A stretch of 64,000 nucleotides of DNA from Clostridia bacterium. Its GTDB lineage: Bacteria > Bacillota > Clostridia > Lachnospirales > Lachnospiraceae. Below are positions 27,011 to 35,970 of this stretch, in pieces. Position numbers and translations under genes: made by a program. The stretch covers positions 62,001 through 126,000 of the forward strand of contig QKAS01000001.1 in NCBI GenBank assembly GCA_003246295.1, given 5' to 3'. The notes under the pieces are model-generated. The model ran no database searches. It saw only the letters and a list, made by a program, of their open reading frames with translations, and had not been told where the DNA came from. Within the stretch, counting starts at the first letter, position 1, and each line of letters begins with the position of its first letter.

Positions 27011-27934
27011 ATGGAAGACAAAAATTTAGCATTGTTAATTGATTCAGATAATATTGCGCCTACCTATATTGAAAATATTTTAGGAGAGCTTGCGAAATAT
27101 GGAAAAGTAACAATTCGAAGAATGTACGGAGACTGGTCCCAGGACAGATTAAAATCGTGGCTGGAATATTCGGCAAAGCATTCTCTGACACCTGTCATGC
27201 AGGCAAATGATACGCCTAGAAAAAATGCATCAGATATTGGGCTTGTTATAGATGCAATGGATATTCTCTATACAGGTAATGTAGATGGTTTCTGCATTGC
27301 ATCGAGTGATGCAGATTTTAATAAACTGGCGAAAAGACTTAGAGAATCAGGGAGTATGGTCATTGGAATGGGTGAAAGAAAAACACCTGAATCATTCAGA
27401 GCCTCTTGTGAGAAGTTCATTTTTTTAGATGTATTGGATGACAATATAGATAATGGAGAACTGGATCTTGTAACACTGTCGCAGAAAGAAGAAGCGATCA
27501 TGGACAAATCAGTGATTGAAAAAACGATTATTGATATGATTCTAGACAGCGGGGCAGAAGAAATCAGACTCGGAGAAATTGGAAGACTTTTGGGAAATGT
27601 CTTTTCGGATTTTGATGTGAGAAACTACCATTATAGTAAATTATCTGAATTTGTGAGCGAGTTTGACAGCTTGCAGCTAAAAAAAATAAATAATGCGTAT
27701 TGGGTGTCGTTGCATAATTCACCGGTCAAAGATATTGAGAAGAAAATCTTAGGTATTTTTAAAGCGTCTCAGGCCAAAGAATTAAATATTGGTGAACTGA
27801 AACAGAGATTATCAGAACAGATGCCAGATTTGGATTCTGCAATTAAGCAGAGTGGAATTACGAAGTTCAAAGTTTTTCTGGAACGTAAAATCGATGTCAT
27901 AGAAGTGGAAGAAAATACAGCAAAATTAAAATAA
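27011..27934 (+). CDS. NYN-domain nuclease-like protein with OST-HTH/LOTUS domain
   Basis: 307 aa. Residues about 1-150 form a NYN (PIN-like, DUF88/LabA) domain: the acidic site residues are in LLIDSDNIAP, NASDIGLVIDAMD and IASSDADFNKLAKRL. Residues about 170-240 form an OST-HTH/LOTUS domain (IRLGEIGRLLGNVFSDFDVRNYHYSKLSEFV), and a similar short helical repeat follows (ELNIGELKQRLSEQMPDLD). NYN domains are predicted RNases and LOTUS domains bind RNA (G-quadruplex RNA in several studied cases). RBS AAAAGGAAA is upstream. The actual target is unknown. Confidence 0.85.
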   Translation: MEDKNLALLIDSDNIAPTYIENILGELAKYGKVTIRRMYGDWSQDRLKSWLEYSAKHSLTPVMQANDTPRKNASDIGLVIDAMDILYTGNVDGFCIASSDADFNKLAKRLRESGSMVIGMGERKTPESFRASCEKFIFLDVLDDNIDNGELDLVTLSQKEEAIMDKSVIEKTIIDMILDSGAEEIRLGEIGRLLGNVFSDFDVRNYHYSKLSEFVSEFDSLQLKKINNAYWVSLHNSPVKDIEKKILGIFKASQAKELNIGELKQRLSEQMPDLDSAIKQSGITKFKVFLERKIDVIEVEENTAKLK

Positions 27935-27979
27935 TAACAAGAAATATCCTTCGTCCTTATCAGGAAAGGGGATGAGCCT

Positions 27980-28600
27980 ATGAAACATATTTTGGTAGTA
28001 GACGATGACCGTCTGAATCTTGTTCTGGCTTATGATACACTTAAGTCATTTTATTCAGTCAGTGTTGTAAACTCAGGAATTCAGGCTTTAAAATTTTTGG
28101 AAAGCAGAGAAGTTGATCTGATTCTGCTGGATATTGAGATGCCTGTGATGAATGGGATTGAAACTCTTAAAAAGATTAAAAGTGTAGCAGAAACATCAGA
28201 AATTCCCGTTATTTTTCTGACTGGTCTGGACGATTCGAGAATTGAAGCGCAGTGCATTGAACTGGGAGCACAAGACTATATTGTGAAACCTTTTTATGCG
28301 CCAGGTATGTTGGTCAGAATCAGAAGAATTCTGGAGTTAAATGAACTTAGAAAAAACCTGGAAAATCTGGTACAGGAAAAACAAAAGAAATCGAGTACCT
28401 TACGGTTCAGACGATTACTTCTTTTGCGGATTTCATTGATGCAAAAGACAGTTATACCAAATTTCATTCCCAACATGTTGCAAAACTGGCAGAAAGAATG
28501 GCGGTTAAACTTGGATGGGAAAGAGCAGAAATTAGAAATCTATACTATTCGGCATTGCTTCATGACATTGGGAAGATTGGAGTGCCAGATTATATTTTAA
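27980..28600 (+). CDS. Response regulator receiver fragment of a frameshifted REC-HD-GYP-GGDEF gene
   Basis: The first about 133 codons encode a receiver domain: acidic pocket VVDDDR, phospho-acceptor Asp51 in LLDIEMPVMNG, Thr in FLTGLDD and Lys in YIVKPF. After LVQEK the sequence becomes meaningless in this frame, while the -1 frame continues as TKEIEYLTVQTITSFADFIDAKDS and enters a HD-GYP domain. One missing A in the A-run 28377-28381 explains this. The product as read (206 aa) would be a lone receiver with a nonsense tail. RBS AAAGGGGATGAG is strong. Confidence 0.8.
   Translation: MKHILVVDDDRLNLVLAYDTLKSFYSVSVVNSGIQALKFLESREVDLILLDIEMPVMNGIETLKKIKSVAETSEIPVIFLTGLDDSRIEAQCIELGAQDYIVKPFYAPGMLVRIRRILELNELRKNLENLVQEKQKKSSTLRFRRLLLLRISLMQKTVIPNFIPNMLQNWQKEWRLNLDGKEQKLEIYTIRHCFMTLGRLECQIIF
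28377..28381 (+). other. Frameshift site in a five-A run
   Basis: Codons run GAA AAA CAA before the break. One extra A would restore a single reading frame from 27980 to 29958 (about 659 aa). The run is too short for typical transcriptional slippage and no X-XXY-YYZ heptamer is in frame. Confidence 0.75.
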
Positions 28601-29958
28601 ACAAACCAGGAAAGCTGACAGAAGAAGAATATTCCATTATAAAGAAACATCCTGTCATCGGCGGTGAAATATTAAGCGAAGTAACAGTAGTTCCCTACCT
28701 AAGCATTGGTGCTGGAAATCATCATGAAAAATATGACGGAACAGGATATCCGATGGGGAAAAAAGGAACAGAAATACCACTGGTCGGAAGAATTGTAGGG
28801 ATTGTAGATACAGTAGATGCGATGACATCCACACGTTCTTACCGGAAAGGTCTTAGTGTAGAAGAAACGATCAGTGAATTAAACAGGTGTAGCGGCACGC
28901 AGTTTGATCCTGAACTTGTTCCTATCATGATAGAGATTCTGAGAGAAGGAATTGACTTTGAGGAAGAGGAGCAGGAACCGATTGGTTCGCACCTGGTTTC
29001 CGCAGTGTTACATGAATATTCAAAAGCAGCGCAGACAGACAGGCTATCAGGATTTTGTAATAAACAATATTTGCAGATGCAGATAAACGAAACGCTTCAA
29101 AAGTCACCACAAGGGAAAGCGCTTGTATTGGTTGATATTGATAATTACAGGAGAGTTAGTCAGATTTGCGGTCATGGGAGTGCAGATGCCATGATTGTAT
29201 GTATCGCTGAAGGAATCAGGAAAGAATTAAAATCAACAGATCTTGCGGGCAGAATTGAGGATGATAAATTTGCAATTTTGTTATGTAATATTGATAAGGA
29301 TCAACTGGAAGCAAAATTATTAAAATTGCAAAAGAACATGAAAAGTTTGATAAAAGAACTCAGTCTTGCAATAAAAGTTGGAATATCAATAGGGGCATCT
29401 ATGGCACCTGAATCCGGAAGTGATTATTCAGAGCTATACCACAATGCAGATAAAGCAGTTTATTTTATCAAGCAGGATAAGAAAAAAGATTACTTTATAT
29501 ATTGTGAAGCACAGGAAAATGAAATCAGTGACAGACTGAAAGCAGAAGAAGATATAGACATCTGGCATCTGAAAGTTATGCTTTCTGAAAGCATTAGTAT
29601 CAGGGGTGTATATCATGTTGATACGATGGAGTTTGAAAAAATATATAAATTAATGCAAAGAAAGAGTAAACGTAGTGGAGAAATGCAGAGTCTGTTGCTG
29701 TTTACGCTACAGGCAGTTGGTGGTAAAAATGAAATATATGAATTGGAAGAGGCATTAGAGAAACTACGTCAGGTTCTTAATCAGAGTTTAAGAAATGGGG
29801 ATATAGCCTCTAAAATCAATTTGCATCAATATGCAGTATTGATATCAGGTGCTGATGCGATCGAAGCTGAGAGGGTTGCACAGCGTATAGGGTTTGGATT
29901 TGGGAATATAAATGATAATAAAAATCTGAATCTGTTTTTTGAAGTGGAAGCAATATAA
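28498..29958 (+). CDS. HD-GYP plus degenerate GGDEF part of the frameshifted response regulator
   Basis: This frame is coding-like from about 28382, but its first ATG is 28498. It encodes a HD-GYP c-di-GMP phosphodiesterase domain (LLHDIGKIGVPDYIL, HPVIGGEIL, HHEKYDGTGYP, IVDTVDAMTS) followed by a GGDEF-like domain where the signature reads RIEDDKF, so cyclase activity is doubtful. A product starting at 28498 (486 aa) would lack the first HD-GYP helix (KFHSQHVAKLAERM lies upstream) and has only a weak RBS, so it is probably not functional alone. xylA starts 25 bp after its stop. Confidence 0.75.
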   Translation: MAVKLGWERAEIRNLYYSALLHDIGKIGVPDYILNKPGKLTEEEYSIIKKHPVIGGEILSEVTVVPYLSIGAGNHHEKYDGTGYPMGKKGTEIPLVGRIVGIVDTVDAMTSTRSYRKGLSVEETISELNRCSGTQFDPELVPIMIEILREGIDFEEEEQEPIGSHLVSAVLHEYSKAAQTDRLSGFCNKQYLQMQINETLQKSPQGKALVLVDIDNYRRVSQICGHGSADAMIVCIAEGIRKELKSTDLAGRIEDDKFAILLCNIDKDQLEAKLLKLQKNMKSLIKELSLAIKVGISIGASMAPESGSDYSELYHNADKAVYFIKQDKKKDYFIYCEAQENEISDRLKAEEDIDIWHLKVMLSESISIRGVYHVDTMEFEKIYKLMQRKSKRSGEMQSLLLFTLQAVGGKNEIYELEEALEKLRQVLNQSLRNGDIASKINLHQYAVLISGADAIEAERVAQRIGFGFGNINDNKNLNLFFEVEAI

Positions 29959-29983
29959 TTTTACATAAATAAAGGAGGAAGCC

Positions 29984-31303
29984 ATGAACGAATTATTTAG
30001 TAACATTCCAAAGATCCCTTATGAAGGGAAGAACAGTACCAATCCACTCGCATTTAAATATTATGACCCGGAACGGATCGTTCTTGGGAAACCAATGAAG
30101 GAGCATTTGCCATTTTCAATGGCATGGTGGCATAATCTGAGTGCAACAGGTTCAGATATGTTTGGACGTGGCACAGCAGATAAAAAATTTGGCGCAACAG
30201 AAGGAACCATGGAACATGCAAAAGCAAAAGTTGATGCAGGATTTGAGTTTATGGATAAGCTGGGAATTGAGTATTTTTGTTTTCATGATGTTGATCTTAT
30301 TCCTGAAGCAGATACATTGGAAGAAACCAATCAGAGACTGGATGAGATTACAGATTATATAAAAACAAAAATGGATGCATCTGGGAAAAAACTTCTCTGG
30401 GGTACAGCGAATATGTTCAGTAATCCGCGTTTTATGAATGGTGCAGGAAGTTCAAATTCTGCAGAAGTATTCTGTTTTGCAGCAGCACAGGTGAAAAAAG
30501 CGCTTGATGTCACAGTAAAACTTGGTGGTAAGGGTTATGTATTCTGGGGTGGAAGAGAAGGTTATGAGACCCTTCTGAATACAGATATGAAATTTGAACA
30601 GGAAAACATAGCCAGTCTGATGAAAATGGCAGTACAGTATGGACGCAGTATTGGATTCGATGGTGATTTTTATATTGAGCCAAAACCAAAAGAACCAATG
30701 AAACATCAGTATGATTATGACGCTGCAACGGCAATCGCATTTTTAAAAGAGTATGGACTTGATAAAGATTTTAAAATGAACATTGAAGCCAACCATGCAA
30801 CACTTGCTGGGCATACATTCCAACATGATTTAAGAGTCAGTGCCATGAATGGAATGCTTGGAAGTATTGATGCAAATCAAGGTGACTATTTACTTGGATG
30901 GGATACAGATCAATTTCCATCCAATGTGTATGAAGCTGTTCTTGCTATGTATGAAGTGCTAAAAGCAGGTGGATTTAAATATGGTGGTATTAATTTCGAT
31001 GCAAAGAATCGCAGATCCAGTTATACGATGGAAGACATGTTCTATGGTTTTATCCTGGGAATGGATACCTTTGCACTTGGATTGTTAAAAGCTGCACAGA
31101 TGATTGAAGATGGCAGACTTGATACATTTGTAAAAGAGAGATACGCCAGCTATTCTGAAGGAATCGGGGCAAAAATCAGAAGTGGAGAGGCAAAACTGGA
31201 AGAACTTGCTGCTTATGCAGAAAAACTTGGAAAACCACAGCTTCCTGGATCTGGGAGACAGGAATATCTTGAAAGTCTGTTAAATCAGATTATGTTCTCT
31301 TAA
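29984..31303 (+). CDS. xylA: Xylose isomerase
   Basis: Converts D-xylose to D-xylulose (and glucose to fructose) with divalent metal. The 439-aa product is of the class II length. Visible are the catalytic His in [11 protein letters not shown], the region [14 protein letters not shown], the metal-binding Glu in [10 protein letters not shown] and [15 protein letters not shown], and the late Asp ligands in [34 protein letters not shown] is near ideal. No xylulokinase is near. Downstream genes encode a sugar-binding sensor and ABC importer that could handle the same sugar. Confidence 0.97.
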   Translation: MNELFSNIPKIPYEGKNSTNPLAFKYYDPERIVLGKPMKEHLPFSMAWWHNLSATGSDMFGRGTADKKFGATEGTMEHAKAKVDAGFEFMDKLGIEYFCFHDVDLIPEADTLEETNQRLDEITDYIKTKMDASGKKLLWGTANMFSNPRFMNGAGSSNSAEVFCFAAAQVKKALDVTVKLGGKGYVFWGGREGYETLLNTDMKFEQENIASLMKMAVQYGRSIGFDGDFYIEPKPKEPMKHQYDYDAATAIAFLKEYGLDKDFKMNIEANHATLAGHTFQHDLRVSAMNGMLGSIDANQGDYLLGWDTDQFPSNVYEAVLAMYEVLKAGGFKYGGINFDAKNRRSSYTMEDMFYGFILGMDTFALGLLKAAQMIEDGRLDTFVKERYASYSEGIGAKIRSGEAKLEELAAYAEKLGKPQLPGSGRQEYLESLLNQIMFS

Positions 31304-31317
31304 AATACTAAGTTGAG

Positions 31318-31350
31318 GAGGAAGAGGCAGATGTCTCTTTCTCTTTTTTT
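31318..31350 (+). terminator. Terminator after xylA
   Basis: GAGGAAGAG (31318-31326) pairs with CTCTTTCTC (31335-31343) with one G-U pair and an 8-nt loop, then TTTTTTT. Confidence 0.8.
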
Positions 31351-31404
31351 GTGACTGTTTTGTTGGTTTTTGTTTGTATTTAAAGATTGCATTTCAATTT
31401 ATCC

Positions 31405-31432
31405 TTGACTATAATGAGATTACGAATATAGT
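31405..31432 (+). promoter_or_regulatory. parA promoter
   Basis: TTGACT (31405-31410), 16-bp spacer, TATAGT (31427-31432), 26 nt before the parA start codon. Confidence 0.6.
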
Positions 31433-31458
31433 ACCGGAAAGGAAGACAGCGGGAGGTC

Positions 31459-32250
31459 ATGAGCAAAACAAAGATTATATGCTTTGCCAACAATAAAGGT
31501 GGCAGTGGAAAATCAACAACATGTGCAAATGTAGGATATTGCCTGAGTCAGGAAGGTAAAAAAATATTATTGCTGGATGCAGATATGCAGATGAATCTAA
31601 CATTGTCTTTTTTTAATGAAGAGACTGTTCTGGAGATGGCACGAAGTGAAAAAAATATTTATTGGGCAATAAAAAAGCAGGAAGATTTAACAGAGTATAT
31701 TTATAATACTTCTTATGAAAATCTTGATATGATACCTTCCACAACCTTAATGAGCTCTATTGAATATGAATTATTTACAAAGTGGCAGAGGGAGTTTATT
31801 TTAAGAAAGTGTATAGAAAAAATTAAGCAATCCGATGTGTATGATTATATTTTAATTGATGCACCACCTACGCTTGGAGGGTGGGTCATGAATTTGCTTT
31901 GTGCGTCAGATCATTTGGTTATTCCGGTGGAAGCCAGCCCATGGGGATTGTTTGGACTGGCAAATATGTTTGAATTCTTAGAAGATGTGAGAACAATAGT
32001 ACCGGCGCTTTCTGTACTTGGAGTAGCAATTACAAAAGCAGATACTAGAAAAAATTATTATAAGCAGACATTGGAAACACTAAAAGAATTGAAGGATGTC
32101 AGGATTTTTGATTCTGTAATCAGAGTAGACAGTGCAGTTGAATGGGCGCAGGATAATAGTATGCCAGTGGCATATTTTAAAAAATATAGCAGAAGTGCTA
32201 CAGAGTATGCACTTCTTGCAAGAGAGGTTGCAGAGTATGGCAGTAGGTAA
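31459..32250 (+). CDS. ParA/MinD family ATPase
   Basis: 263-aa deviant Walker-A ATPase: KGGSGKSTT at residues 12-20, switch II DADMQMN, Walker B DYILIDAPPTLG and VIPVEASPWGLFGLANM. Such proteins position cargo (chromosomes, plasmids, chemoreceptor arrays, microcompartments) by ATP-driven gradients on the nucleoid. It is not next to parB or an origin. It overlaps a small gene by 14 bp, a typical ParA-partner layout. RBS GGGAGG is present. Cargo unknown. Confidence 0.88.
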   Translation: MSKTKIICFANNKGGSGKSTTCANVGYCLSQEGKKILLLDADMQMNLTLSFFNEETVLEMARSEKNIYWAIKKQEDLTEYIYNTSYENLDMIPSTTLMSSIEYELFTKWQREFILRKCIEKIKQSDVYDYILIDAPPTLGGWVMNLLCASDHLVIPVEASPWGLFGLANMFEFLEDVRTIVPALSVLGVAITKADTRKNYYKQTLETLKELKDVRIFDSVIRVDSAVEWAQDNSMPVAYFKKYSRSATEYALLAREVAEYGSR

Positions 32251-32446
32251 AAAAAGTATACAGCGGGCAGCTGGTTCCATCAGAGAAACACAATCAGCGA
32301 AACGAGCAAAAATAGAATCTGGGCTCATGGAAGAAAGTACAGATTTTCCTGACCAGAAGTTGAAAGCGGATTCAGATTTGATTCATGAGAATAAATTCAG
32401 GGTGATTAGTTCAATCAAAAGTGAGTTACCAGATTATCTGTTATAA
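32237..32446 (+). CDS. Small basic protein, candidate ParA partner
   Basis: 69 aa starting at ATG 32237 inside the end of parA (frame +2 relative to it). The N-terminus is basic (MAVGKKSIQRAAGSIR), the middle charged, and the end reads FRVISSIKSELPDYLL. The RBS AGAGAGG is about 9 bases upstream. Many ParA-type ATPases are stimulated by a short basic N-terminal peptide of a partner protein, which this start resembles. I recognise no family. Confidence 0.55.
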   Translation: MAVGKKSIQRAAGSIRETQSAKRAKIESGLMEESTDFPDQKLKADSDLIHENKFRVISSIKSELPDYLL

Positions 32447-32491
32447 TGGGATATGCGTAATCCATTCTGCAAGATTGTAAGGGAGCATTTT

Positions 32492-34102
32492 ATGTACAGA
32501 GTGATCGTGGTTGATGATGAAATTCTCGTAAGAGAAGCGATATGTGAAAATATAAACTGGAGTCATCTTGGATATGAACTGGTTGGTAATTGTGAAAATG
32601 GAAAAAGTGCAATAGAGTTTCTGGAAGAAAACGATGTGGATGTAGTTCTTACAGATATTTGTATGCCTTATGTAGATGGTATGGAATTAAGTGAATATAT
32701 ACACACCAATATACCGAATACCAGAATTATTATCTTCAGCGGATATGATGAATTTGAATATGCAAAAAAAGCCATTCGATACAATGTTGAAGATTATCTT
32801 CTAAAACCAGTAACGGCTTTTGAGCTGTCTGAAGTTCTGACAAAATTAAAACATTCTATGGATCTTGATCTGGAACAGAAGAATAAAATACAAAGACTCC
32901 GAAAGGTTTATAACAAAAACAGATTATATCTGAAGTCAAATGTACTTATGAATCTGATCAAAGGAAATCAGAATGAAACTGAAATCAGGAAAGAACTGGA
33001 TGAAATCGGAATTTCACTTACATATCATGCCTATCGTGTTGCTGTAATTCATACAGAAGAGGCAAGTGTGAATGAATGTCTGGAAGACGCAAAAAAACAA
33101 AGTGCTCTGATGAATTTTGTTGTTTATAATATTAGCGATGAGATCATTACTAAAGCTGATATTGGAAATGTTTTTATGGAAAACGATAATAAAGTATATA
33201 TTGTTTTTCATACCAATAAACCGAAGGAATTTCTTCAGATATCAAAAGCAATCTGTGATGAAATCATGGAAACGGTAAAAAAACATACTGGTCTGTATCT
33301 TATCATTGGGATTGGGAGTTATGTGTATTCCATTGGTGACATGGCAAGATCAACTGAAAGTGCGATACAGGCACTTCATTATGGAATGAAATTTCAGGAC
33401 CGACAGGTCATTGATATGGAACTTCTCCATGATAAAATAAAAGAAAGTGTAAATATCAGTGAAGATGCCCAGGAACTTGCACTATCTGTGAAACTCAATG
33501 AAAAGGAAAAAATTGAAACATCGATAGAAAGGGCAGTTTATAAAATAAAGGCTGCTTATATTGAGCCTGCGAAAACAATTCTCTATTTACAAGAACTTGC
33601 GCAGAGTGTAATAGAATTAGCAAGATCAATCGAGGATTATGATAATGTGATAAGAATAAAAAAAGAAGAACTTCTTTATCGAATTGCAACTTCAGTTTCC
33701 ATAGATGAAGCAGCTGGATATTTAAAACGATTTAGTTATGAACTTGGAGAAGCTATATTAGGTCAAAAAAATATCGGTCAAAAAAAATATGCAGTTATGG
33801 CAATGGATTATCTGGAAAAAAATTTTAACAATCCAGAACTTAGCCTGAATTTTATCTGTAACTATCTTGGTATCAGTATCAGCAGATTTAGTGCTGTCTT
33901 TAAAAATACGTATCAGGAGACATTCATGGAATCCTTGATTCGGATCAGAATGCAGAGAGCAAAAGAGCTAATTGAGAGTACAGATCTTAAAAACTATGAA
34001 ATTGCAGAACGTGTCGGGTTTACAGATCCACATTATTTTAGCATTTCATTTAAAAAAGCAACAGGTAAGACCCCGAAGGAATACGCGAAAGAAGTGAGGT
34101 AG
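32492..34102 (+). CDS. YesN-type response regulator (REC - AraC HTH)
   Basis: 536 aa: receiver domain with VVDDE, phospho-Asp in VVLTDICMPYVDG and LLKP; a long central region; C-terminal AraC-type DNA-binding domain (LSLNFICNYLGISISRFSAVFKNTY and YEIAERVGFTDPHYFSISFKKATG). The start at 32492 has GGGAG upstream; the frame is open 39 bp further 5'. The kinase gene follows by 4 bp. It likely activates the ABC importer at 37138-40960. Confidence 0.92.
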   Translation: MYRVIVVDDEILVREAICENINWSHLGYELVGNCENGKSAIEFLEENDVDVVLTDICMPYVDGMELSEYIHTNIPNTRIIIFSGYDEFEYAKKAIRYNVEDYLLKPVTAFELSEVLTKLKHSMDLDLEQKNKIQRLRKVYNKNRLYLKSNVLMNLIKGNQNETEIRKELDEIGISLTYHAYRVAVIHTEEASVNECLEDAKKQSALMNFVVYNISDEIITKADIGNVFMENDNKVYIVFHTNKPKEFLQISKAICDEIMETVKKHTGLYLIIGIGSYVYSIGDMARSTESAIQALHYGMKFQDRQVIDMELLHDKIKESVNISEDAQELALSVKLNEKEKIETSIERAVYKIKAAYIEPAKTILYLQELAQSVIELARSIEDYDNVIRIKKEELLYRIATSVSIDEAAGYLKRFSYELGEAILGQKNIGQKKYAVMAMDYLEKNFNNPELSLNFICNYLGISISRFSAVFKNTYQETFMESLIRIRMQRAKELIESTDLKNYEIAERVGFTDPHYFSISFKKATGKTPKEYAKEVR

Positions 34103-34106
34103 TCCA

Positions 34107-35894
34107 TTGTTTTTTCAACAATTAAAAAGAATATGGGATAAAATCTTCAGTAGTATCCGTACATCACTGATCGTGTCGTTTTCGGTTCTTATTTTATCCG
34201 CATTGCTCGTGTTTTTGTTCGTTTCTTTAAATTATACCCAGGATAGAATCTTAAATAACTCTATTTCCTATACAACACAGATTATTGACTTGATTAATCA
34301 CGATATCGATTCTTATATAGACTATATGGAGAATATTTCGCTTTTGGTTTCAAACAATAATGATGTTCAACAATATCTGTTTGCACAGACAACAAGTCCT
34401 GAACAACAGAAGACATTGTATGGAAGAATTCAGGCCCAGTTTAAAACAGTTATTGAAAGTCGTAGTGACATCTCAAACATTGTTGTTTTTTCCAATAGCG
34501 GTAGAAGTATCGTAAATACTGGAAATGAAGTGTTGAATGAGTATATCAGTCTTTACGATCTGGAGTGGGCAATGGAAGCAATCAAAAGGGATGATGGTAC
34601 ATCACTTTCCTCATCCCATGTGCAGAATATGATACGCAATAAGTACCAATGGGTGGTAACACTGAGCAGAGCTATTCGAAATCCCTATACCAATGAAAGA
34701 GCCGGACTGTTTTTTATTGATCTAAATTATGACATCATCAGTGATCTTTGTGAGAATAACAGTATGGGGGATATGGGGTACATTTACATTCTGGATGAAG
34801 AAGGTAATGTGATCTATCACCCTCAGCAACAACTTATATACAGCGGATTAAAAGAAGAACGAATTCAGGAGGTCCTGAAATCTGATAGCAGGTATTTTGT
34901 TACTAATGAAGGAGACCACAGCAGACTATATACGATATCAAAATCAGAAAAGACAGGCTGGACCGTAGTAGGGGTAGCGTACACAGCAGAGCTGATGAAG
35001 GGGAAAGAAGAGACCCAGTTGATTTATCTCTTAACCACCGGCATTCTGCTTGCGGTAGCCGTCATTATTGCTATCGTGATGTCATCCACAATTACAAAAC
35101 CCATTAAGGTACTAAAAGATTCTATGAAAGAGGTAGAAAAAGGAAACTTTGAAAGTGCCAATATTGAACTTCATTCTAAAAACGAGATTGGAAGTCTGAG
35201 TAATTCATTCAATGTCATGACCCAGGAAATTCAGAATTTGATGGAACAGAATATCGTCGAACAGAGACAAAAAAGAAAGAGCGAGTTAAAGGCGCTTCAA
35301 TCTCAGATCAATCCTCACTTTCTCTATAATACGCTGGATTCCATTATCTGGATGGCTGAAGGAGGAAAAACAAAAGAAGTTGTACTTATGACATCTTCAC
35401 TTGCAAAACTGATGAGACAGAGTTTTAGCAATCAGGCCGAGACTGTGAGTATAGACAAAGAAATTGAATATGTACGAAGTTATCTTACGATTCAGAAGAT
35501 GCGTTATAAAGATAAACTGGAATTTGAGATTTCAATTGATGAGTCGATCAGACATGCAGAAATAGTAAAACTGGTCCTACAGCCCATTGTTGAGAATGCA
35601 ATCTACCATGGTATCAAGTATAAAGATGAGATTGGACTGATCAGAATCGAGGGATTCGAAAAAGATGGGAAGATCTTAATCATGATTAAAGATAATGGTG
35701 CCGGAATGGACAAAGAAACAGTGGAACATATACTTGAAGAAAAAAAAGAGAATTATCGTTCCAATGGTGTTGGAATTTATAATGTTCATATGAGACTTCA
35801 GTTGTACTATGGTCCTGACTACGGAATCAAATATGAGAGCAGACTTGGAGCAGGTACGATCGTAACGGTTACAATACCTGTAAGGCAGAGTTGA
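34107..35894 (+). CDS. YesM-type sensor histidine kinase
   Basis: 595 aa. TM helix near residues 14-40, an extracellular dCache-like sensor, second TM helix (about 305-330), HAMP, His_kinase domain with the phosphorylated His in SQINPHFLYNTLDSI, and HATPase_c (VLQPIVENAIYHG, DNGAGMD, GVGIYNVHMRL). Start is TTG with GAGG 7 bases upstream; no ATG or GTG is suitably placed. It lies between its regulator and a membrane-anchored sugar-binding protein, giving a three-gene sensor cassette. Confidence 0.9.
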   Translation: MFFQQLKRIWDKIFSSIRTSLIVSFSVLILSALLVFLFVSLNYTQDRILNNSISYTTQIIDLINHDIDSYIDYMENISLLVSNNNDVQQYLFAQTTSPEQQKTLYGRIQAQFKTVIESRSDISNIVVFSNSGRSIVNTGNEVLNEYISLYDLEWAMEAIKRDDGTSLSSSHVQNMIRNKYQWVVTLSRAIRNPYTNERAGLFFIDLNYDIISDLCENNSMGDMGYIYILDEEGNVIYHPQQQLIYSGLKEERIQEVLKSDSRYFVTNEGDHSRLYTISKSEKTGWTVVGVAYTAELMKGKEETQLIYLLTTGILLAVAVIIAIVMSSTITKPIKVLKDSMKEVEKGNFESANIELHSKNEIGSLSNSFNVMTQEIQNLMEQNIVEQRQKRKSELKALQSQINPHFLYNTLDSIIWMAEGGKTKEVVLMTSSLAKLMRQSFSNQAETVSIDKEIEYVRSYLTIQKMRYKDKLEFEISIDESIRHAEIVKLVLQPIVENAIYHGIKYKDEIGLIRIEGFEKDGKILIMIKDNGAGMDKETVEHILEEKKENYRSNGVGIYNVHMRLQLYYGPDYGIKYESRLGAGTIVTVTIPVRQS

Positions 35895-35970
35895 AGGACT
35901 GAAACAGCAGAAGAAATCTCCTATTTGATAAATAGTTGTAGCATATATAAGTATGCAGATGGGGTAAGCG

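Noticed and set aside
28370..28390. Programmed ribosomal frameshift joining REC and HD-GYP
   Set aside because: No in-frame X-XXY-YYZ slippery heptamer and no clear downstream stem; the A5 run is shorter than usual slippage tracts. A plain one-base deletion or sequencing error is simpler.
32237..32446. ParB partner of the ParA protein
   Set aside because: The 69-aa product has no ParB/Spo0J motif and no helix-turn-helix; only the basic N-terminus and overlap suggest partnership.
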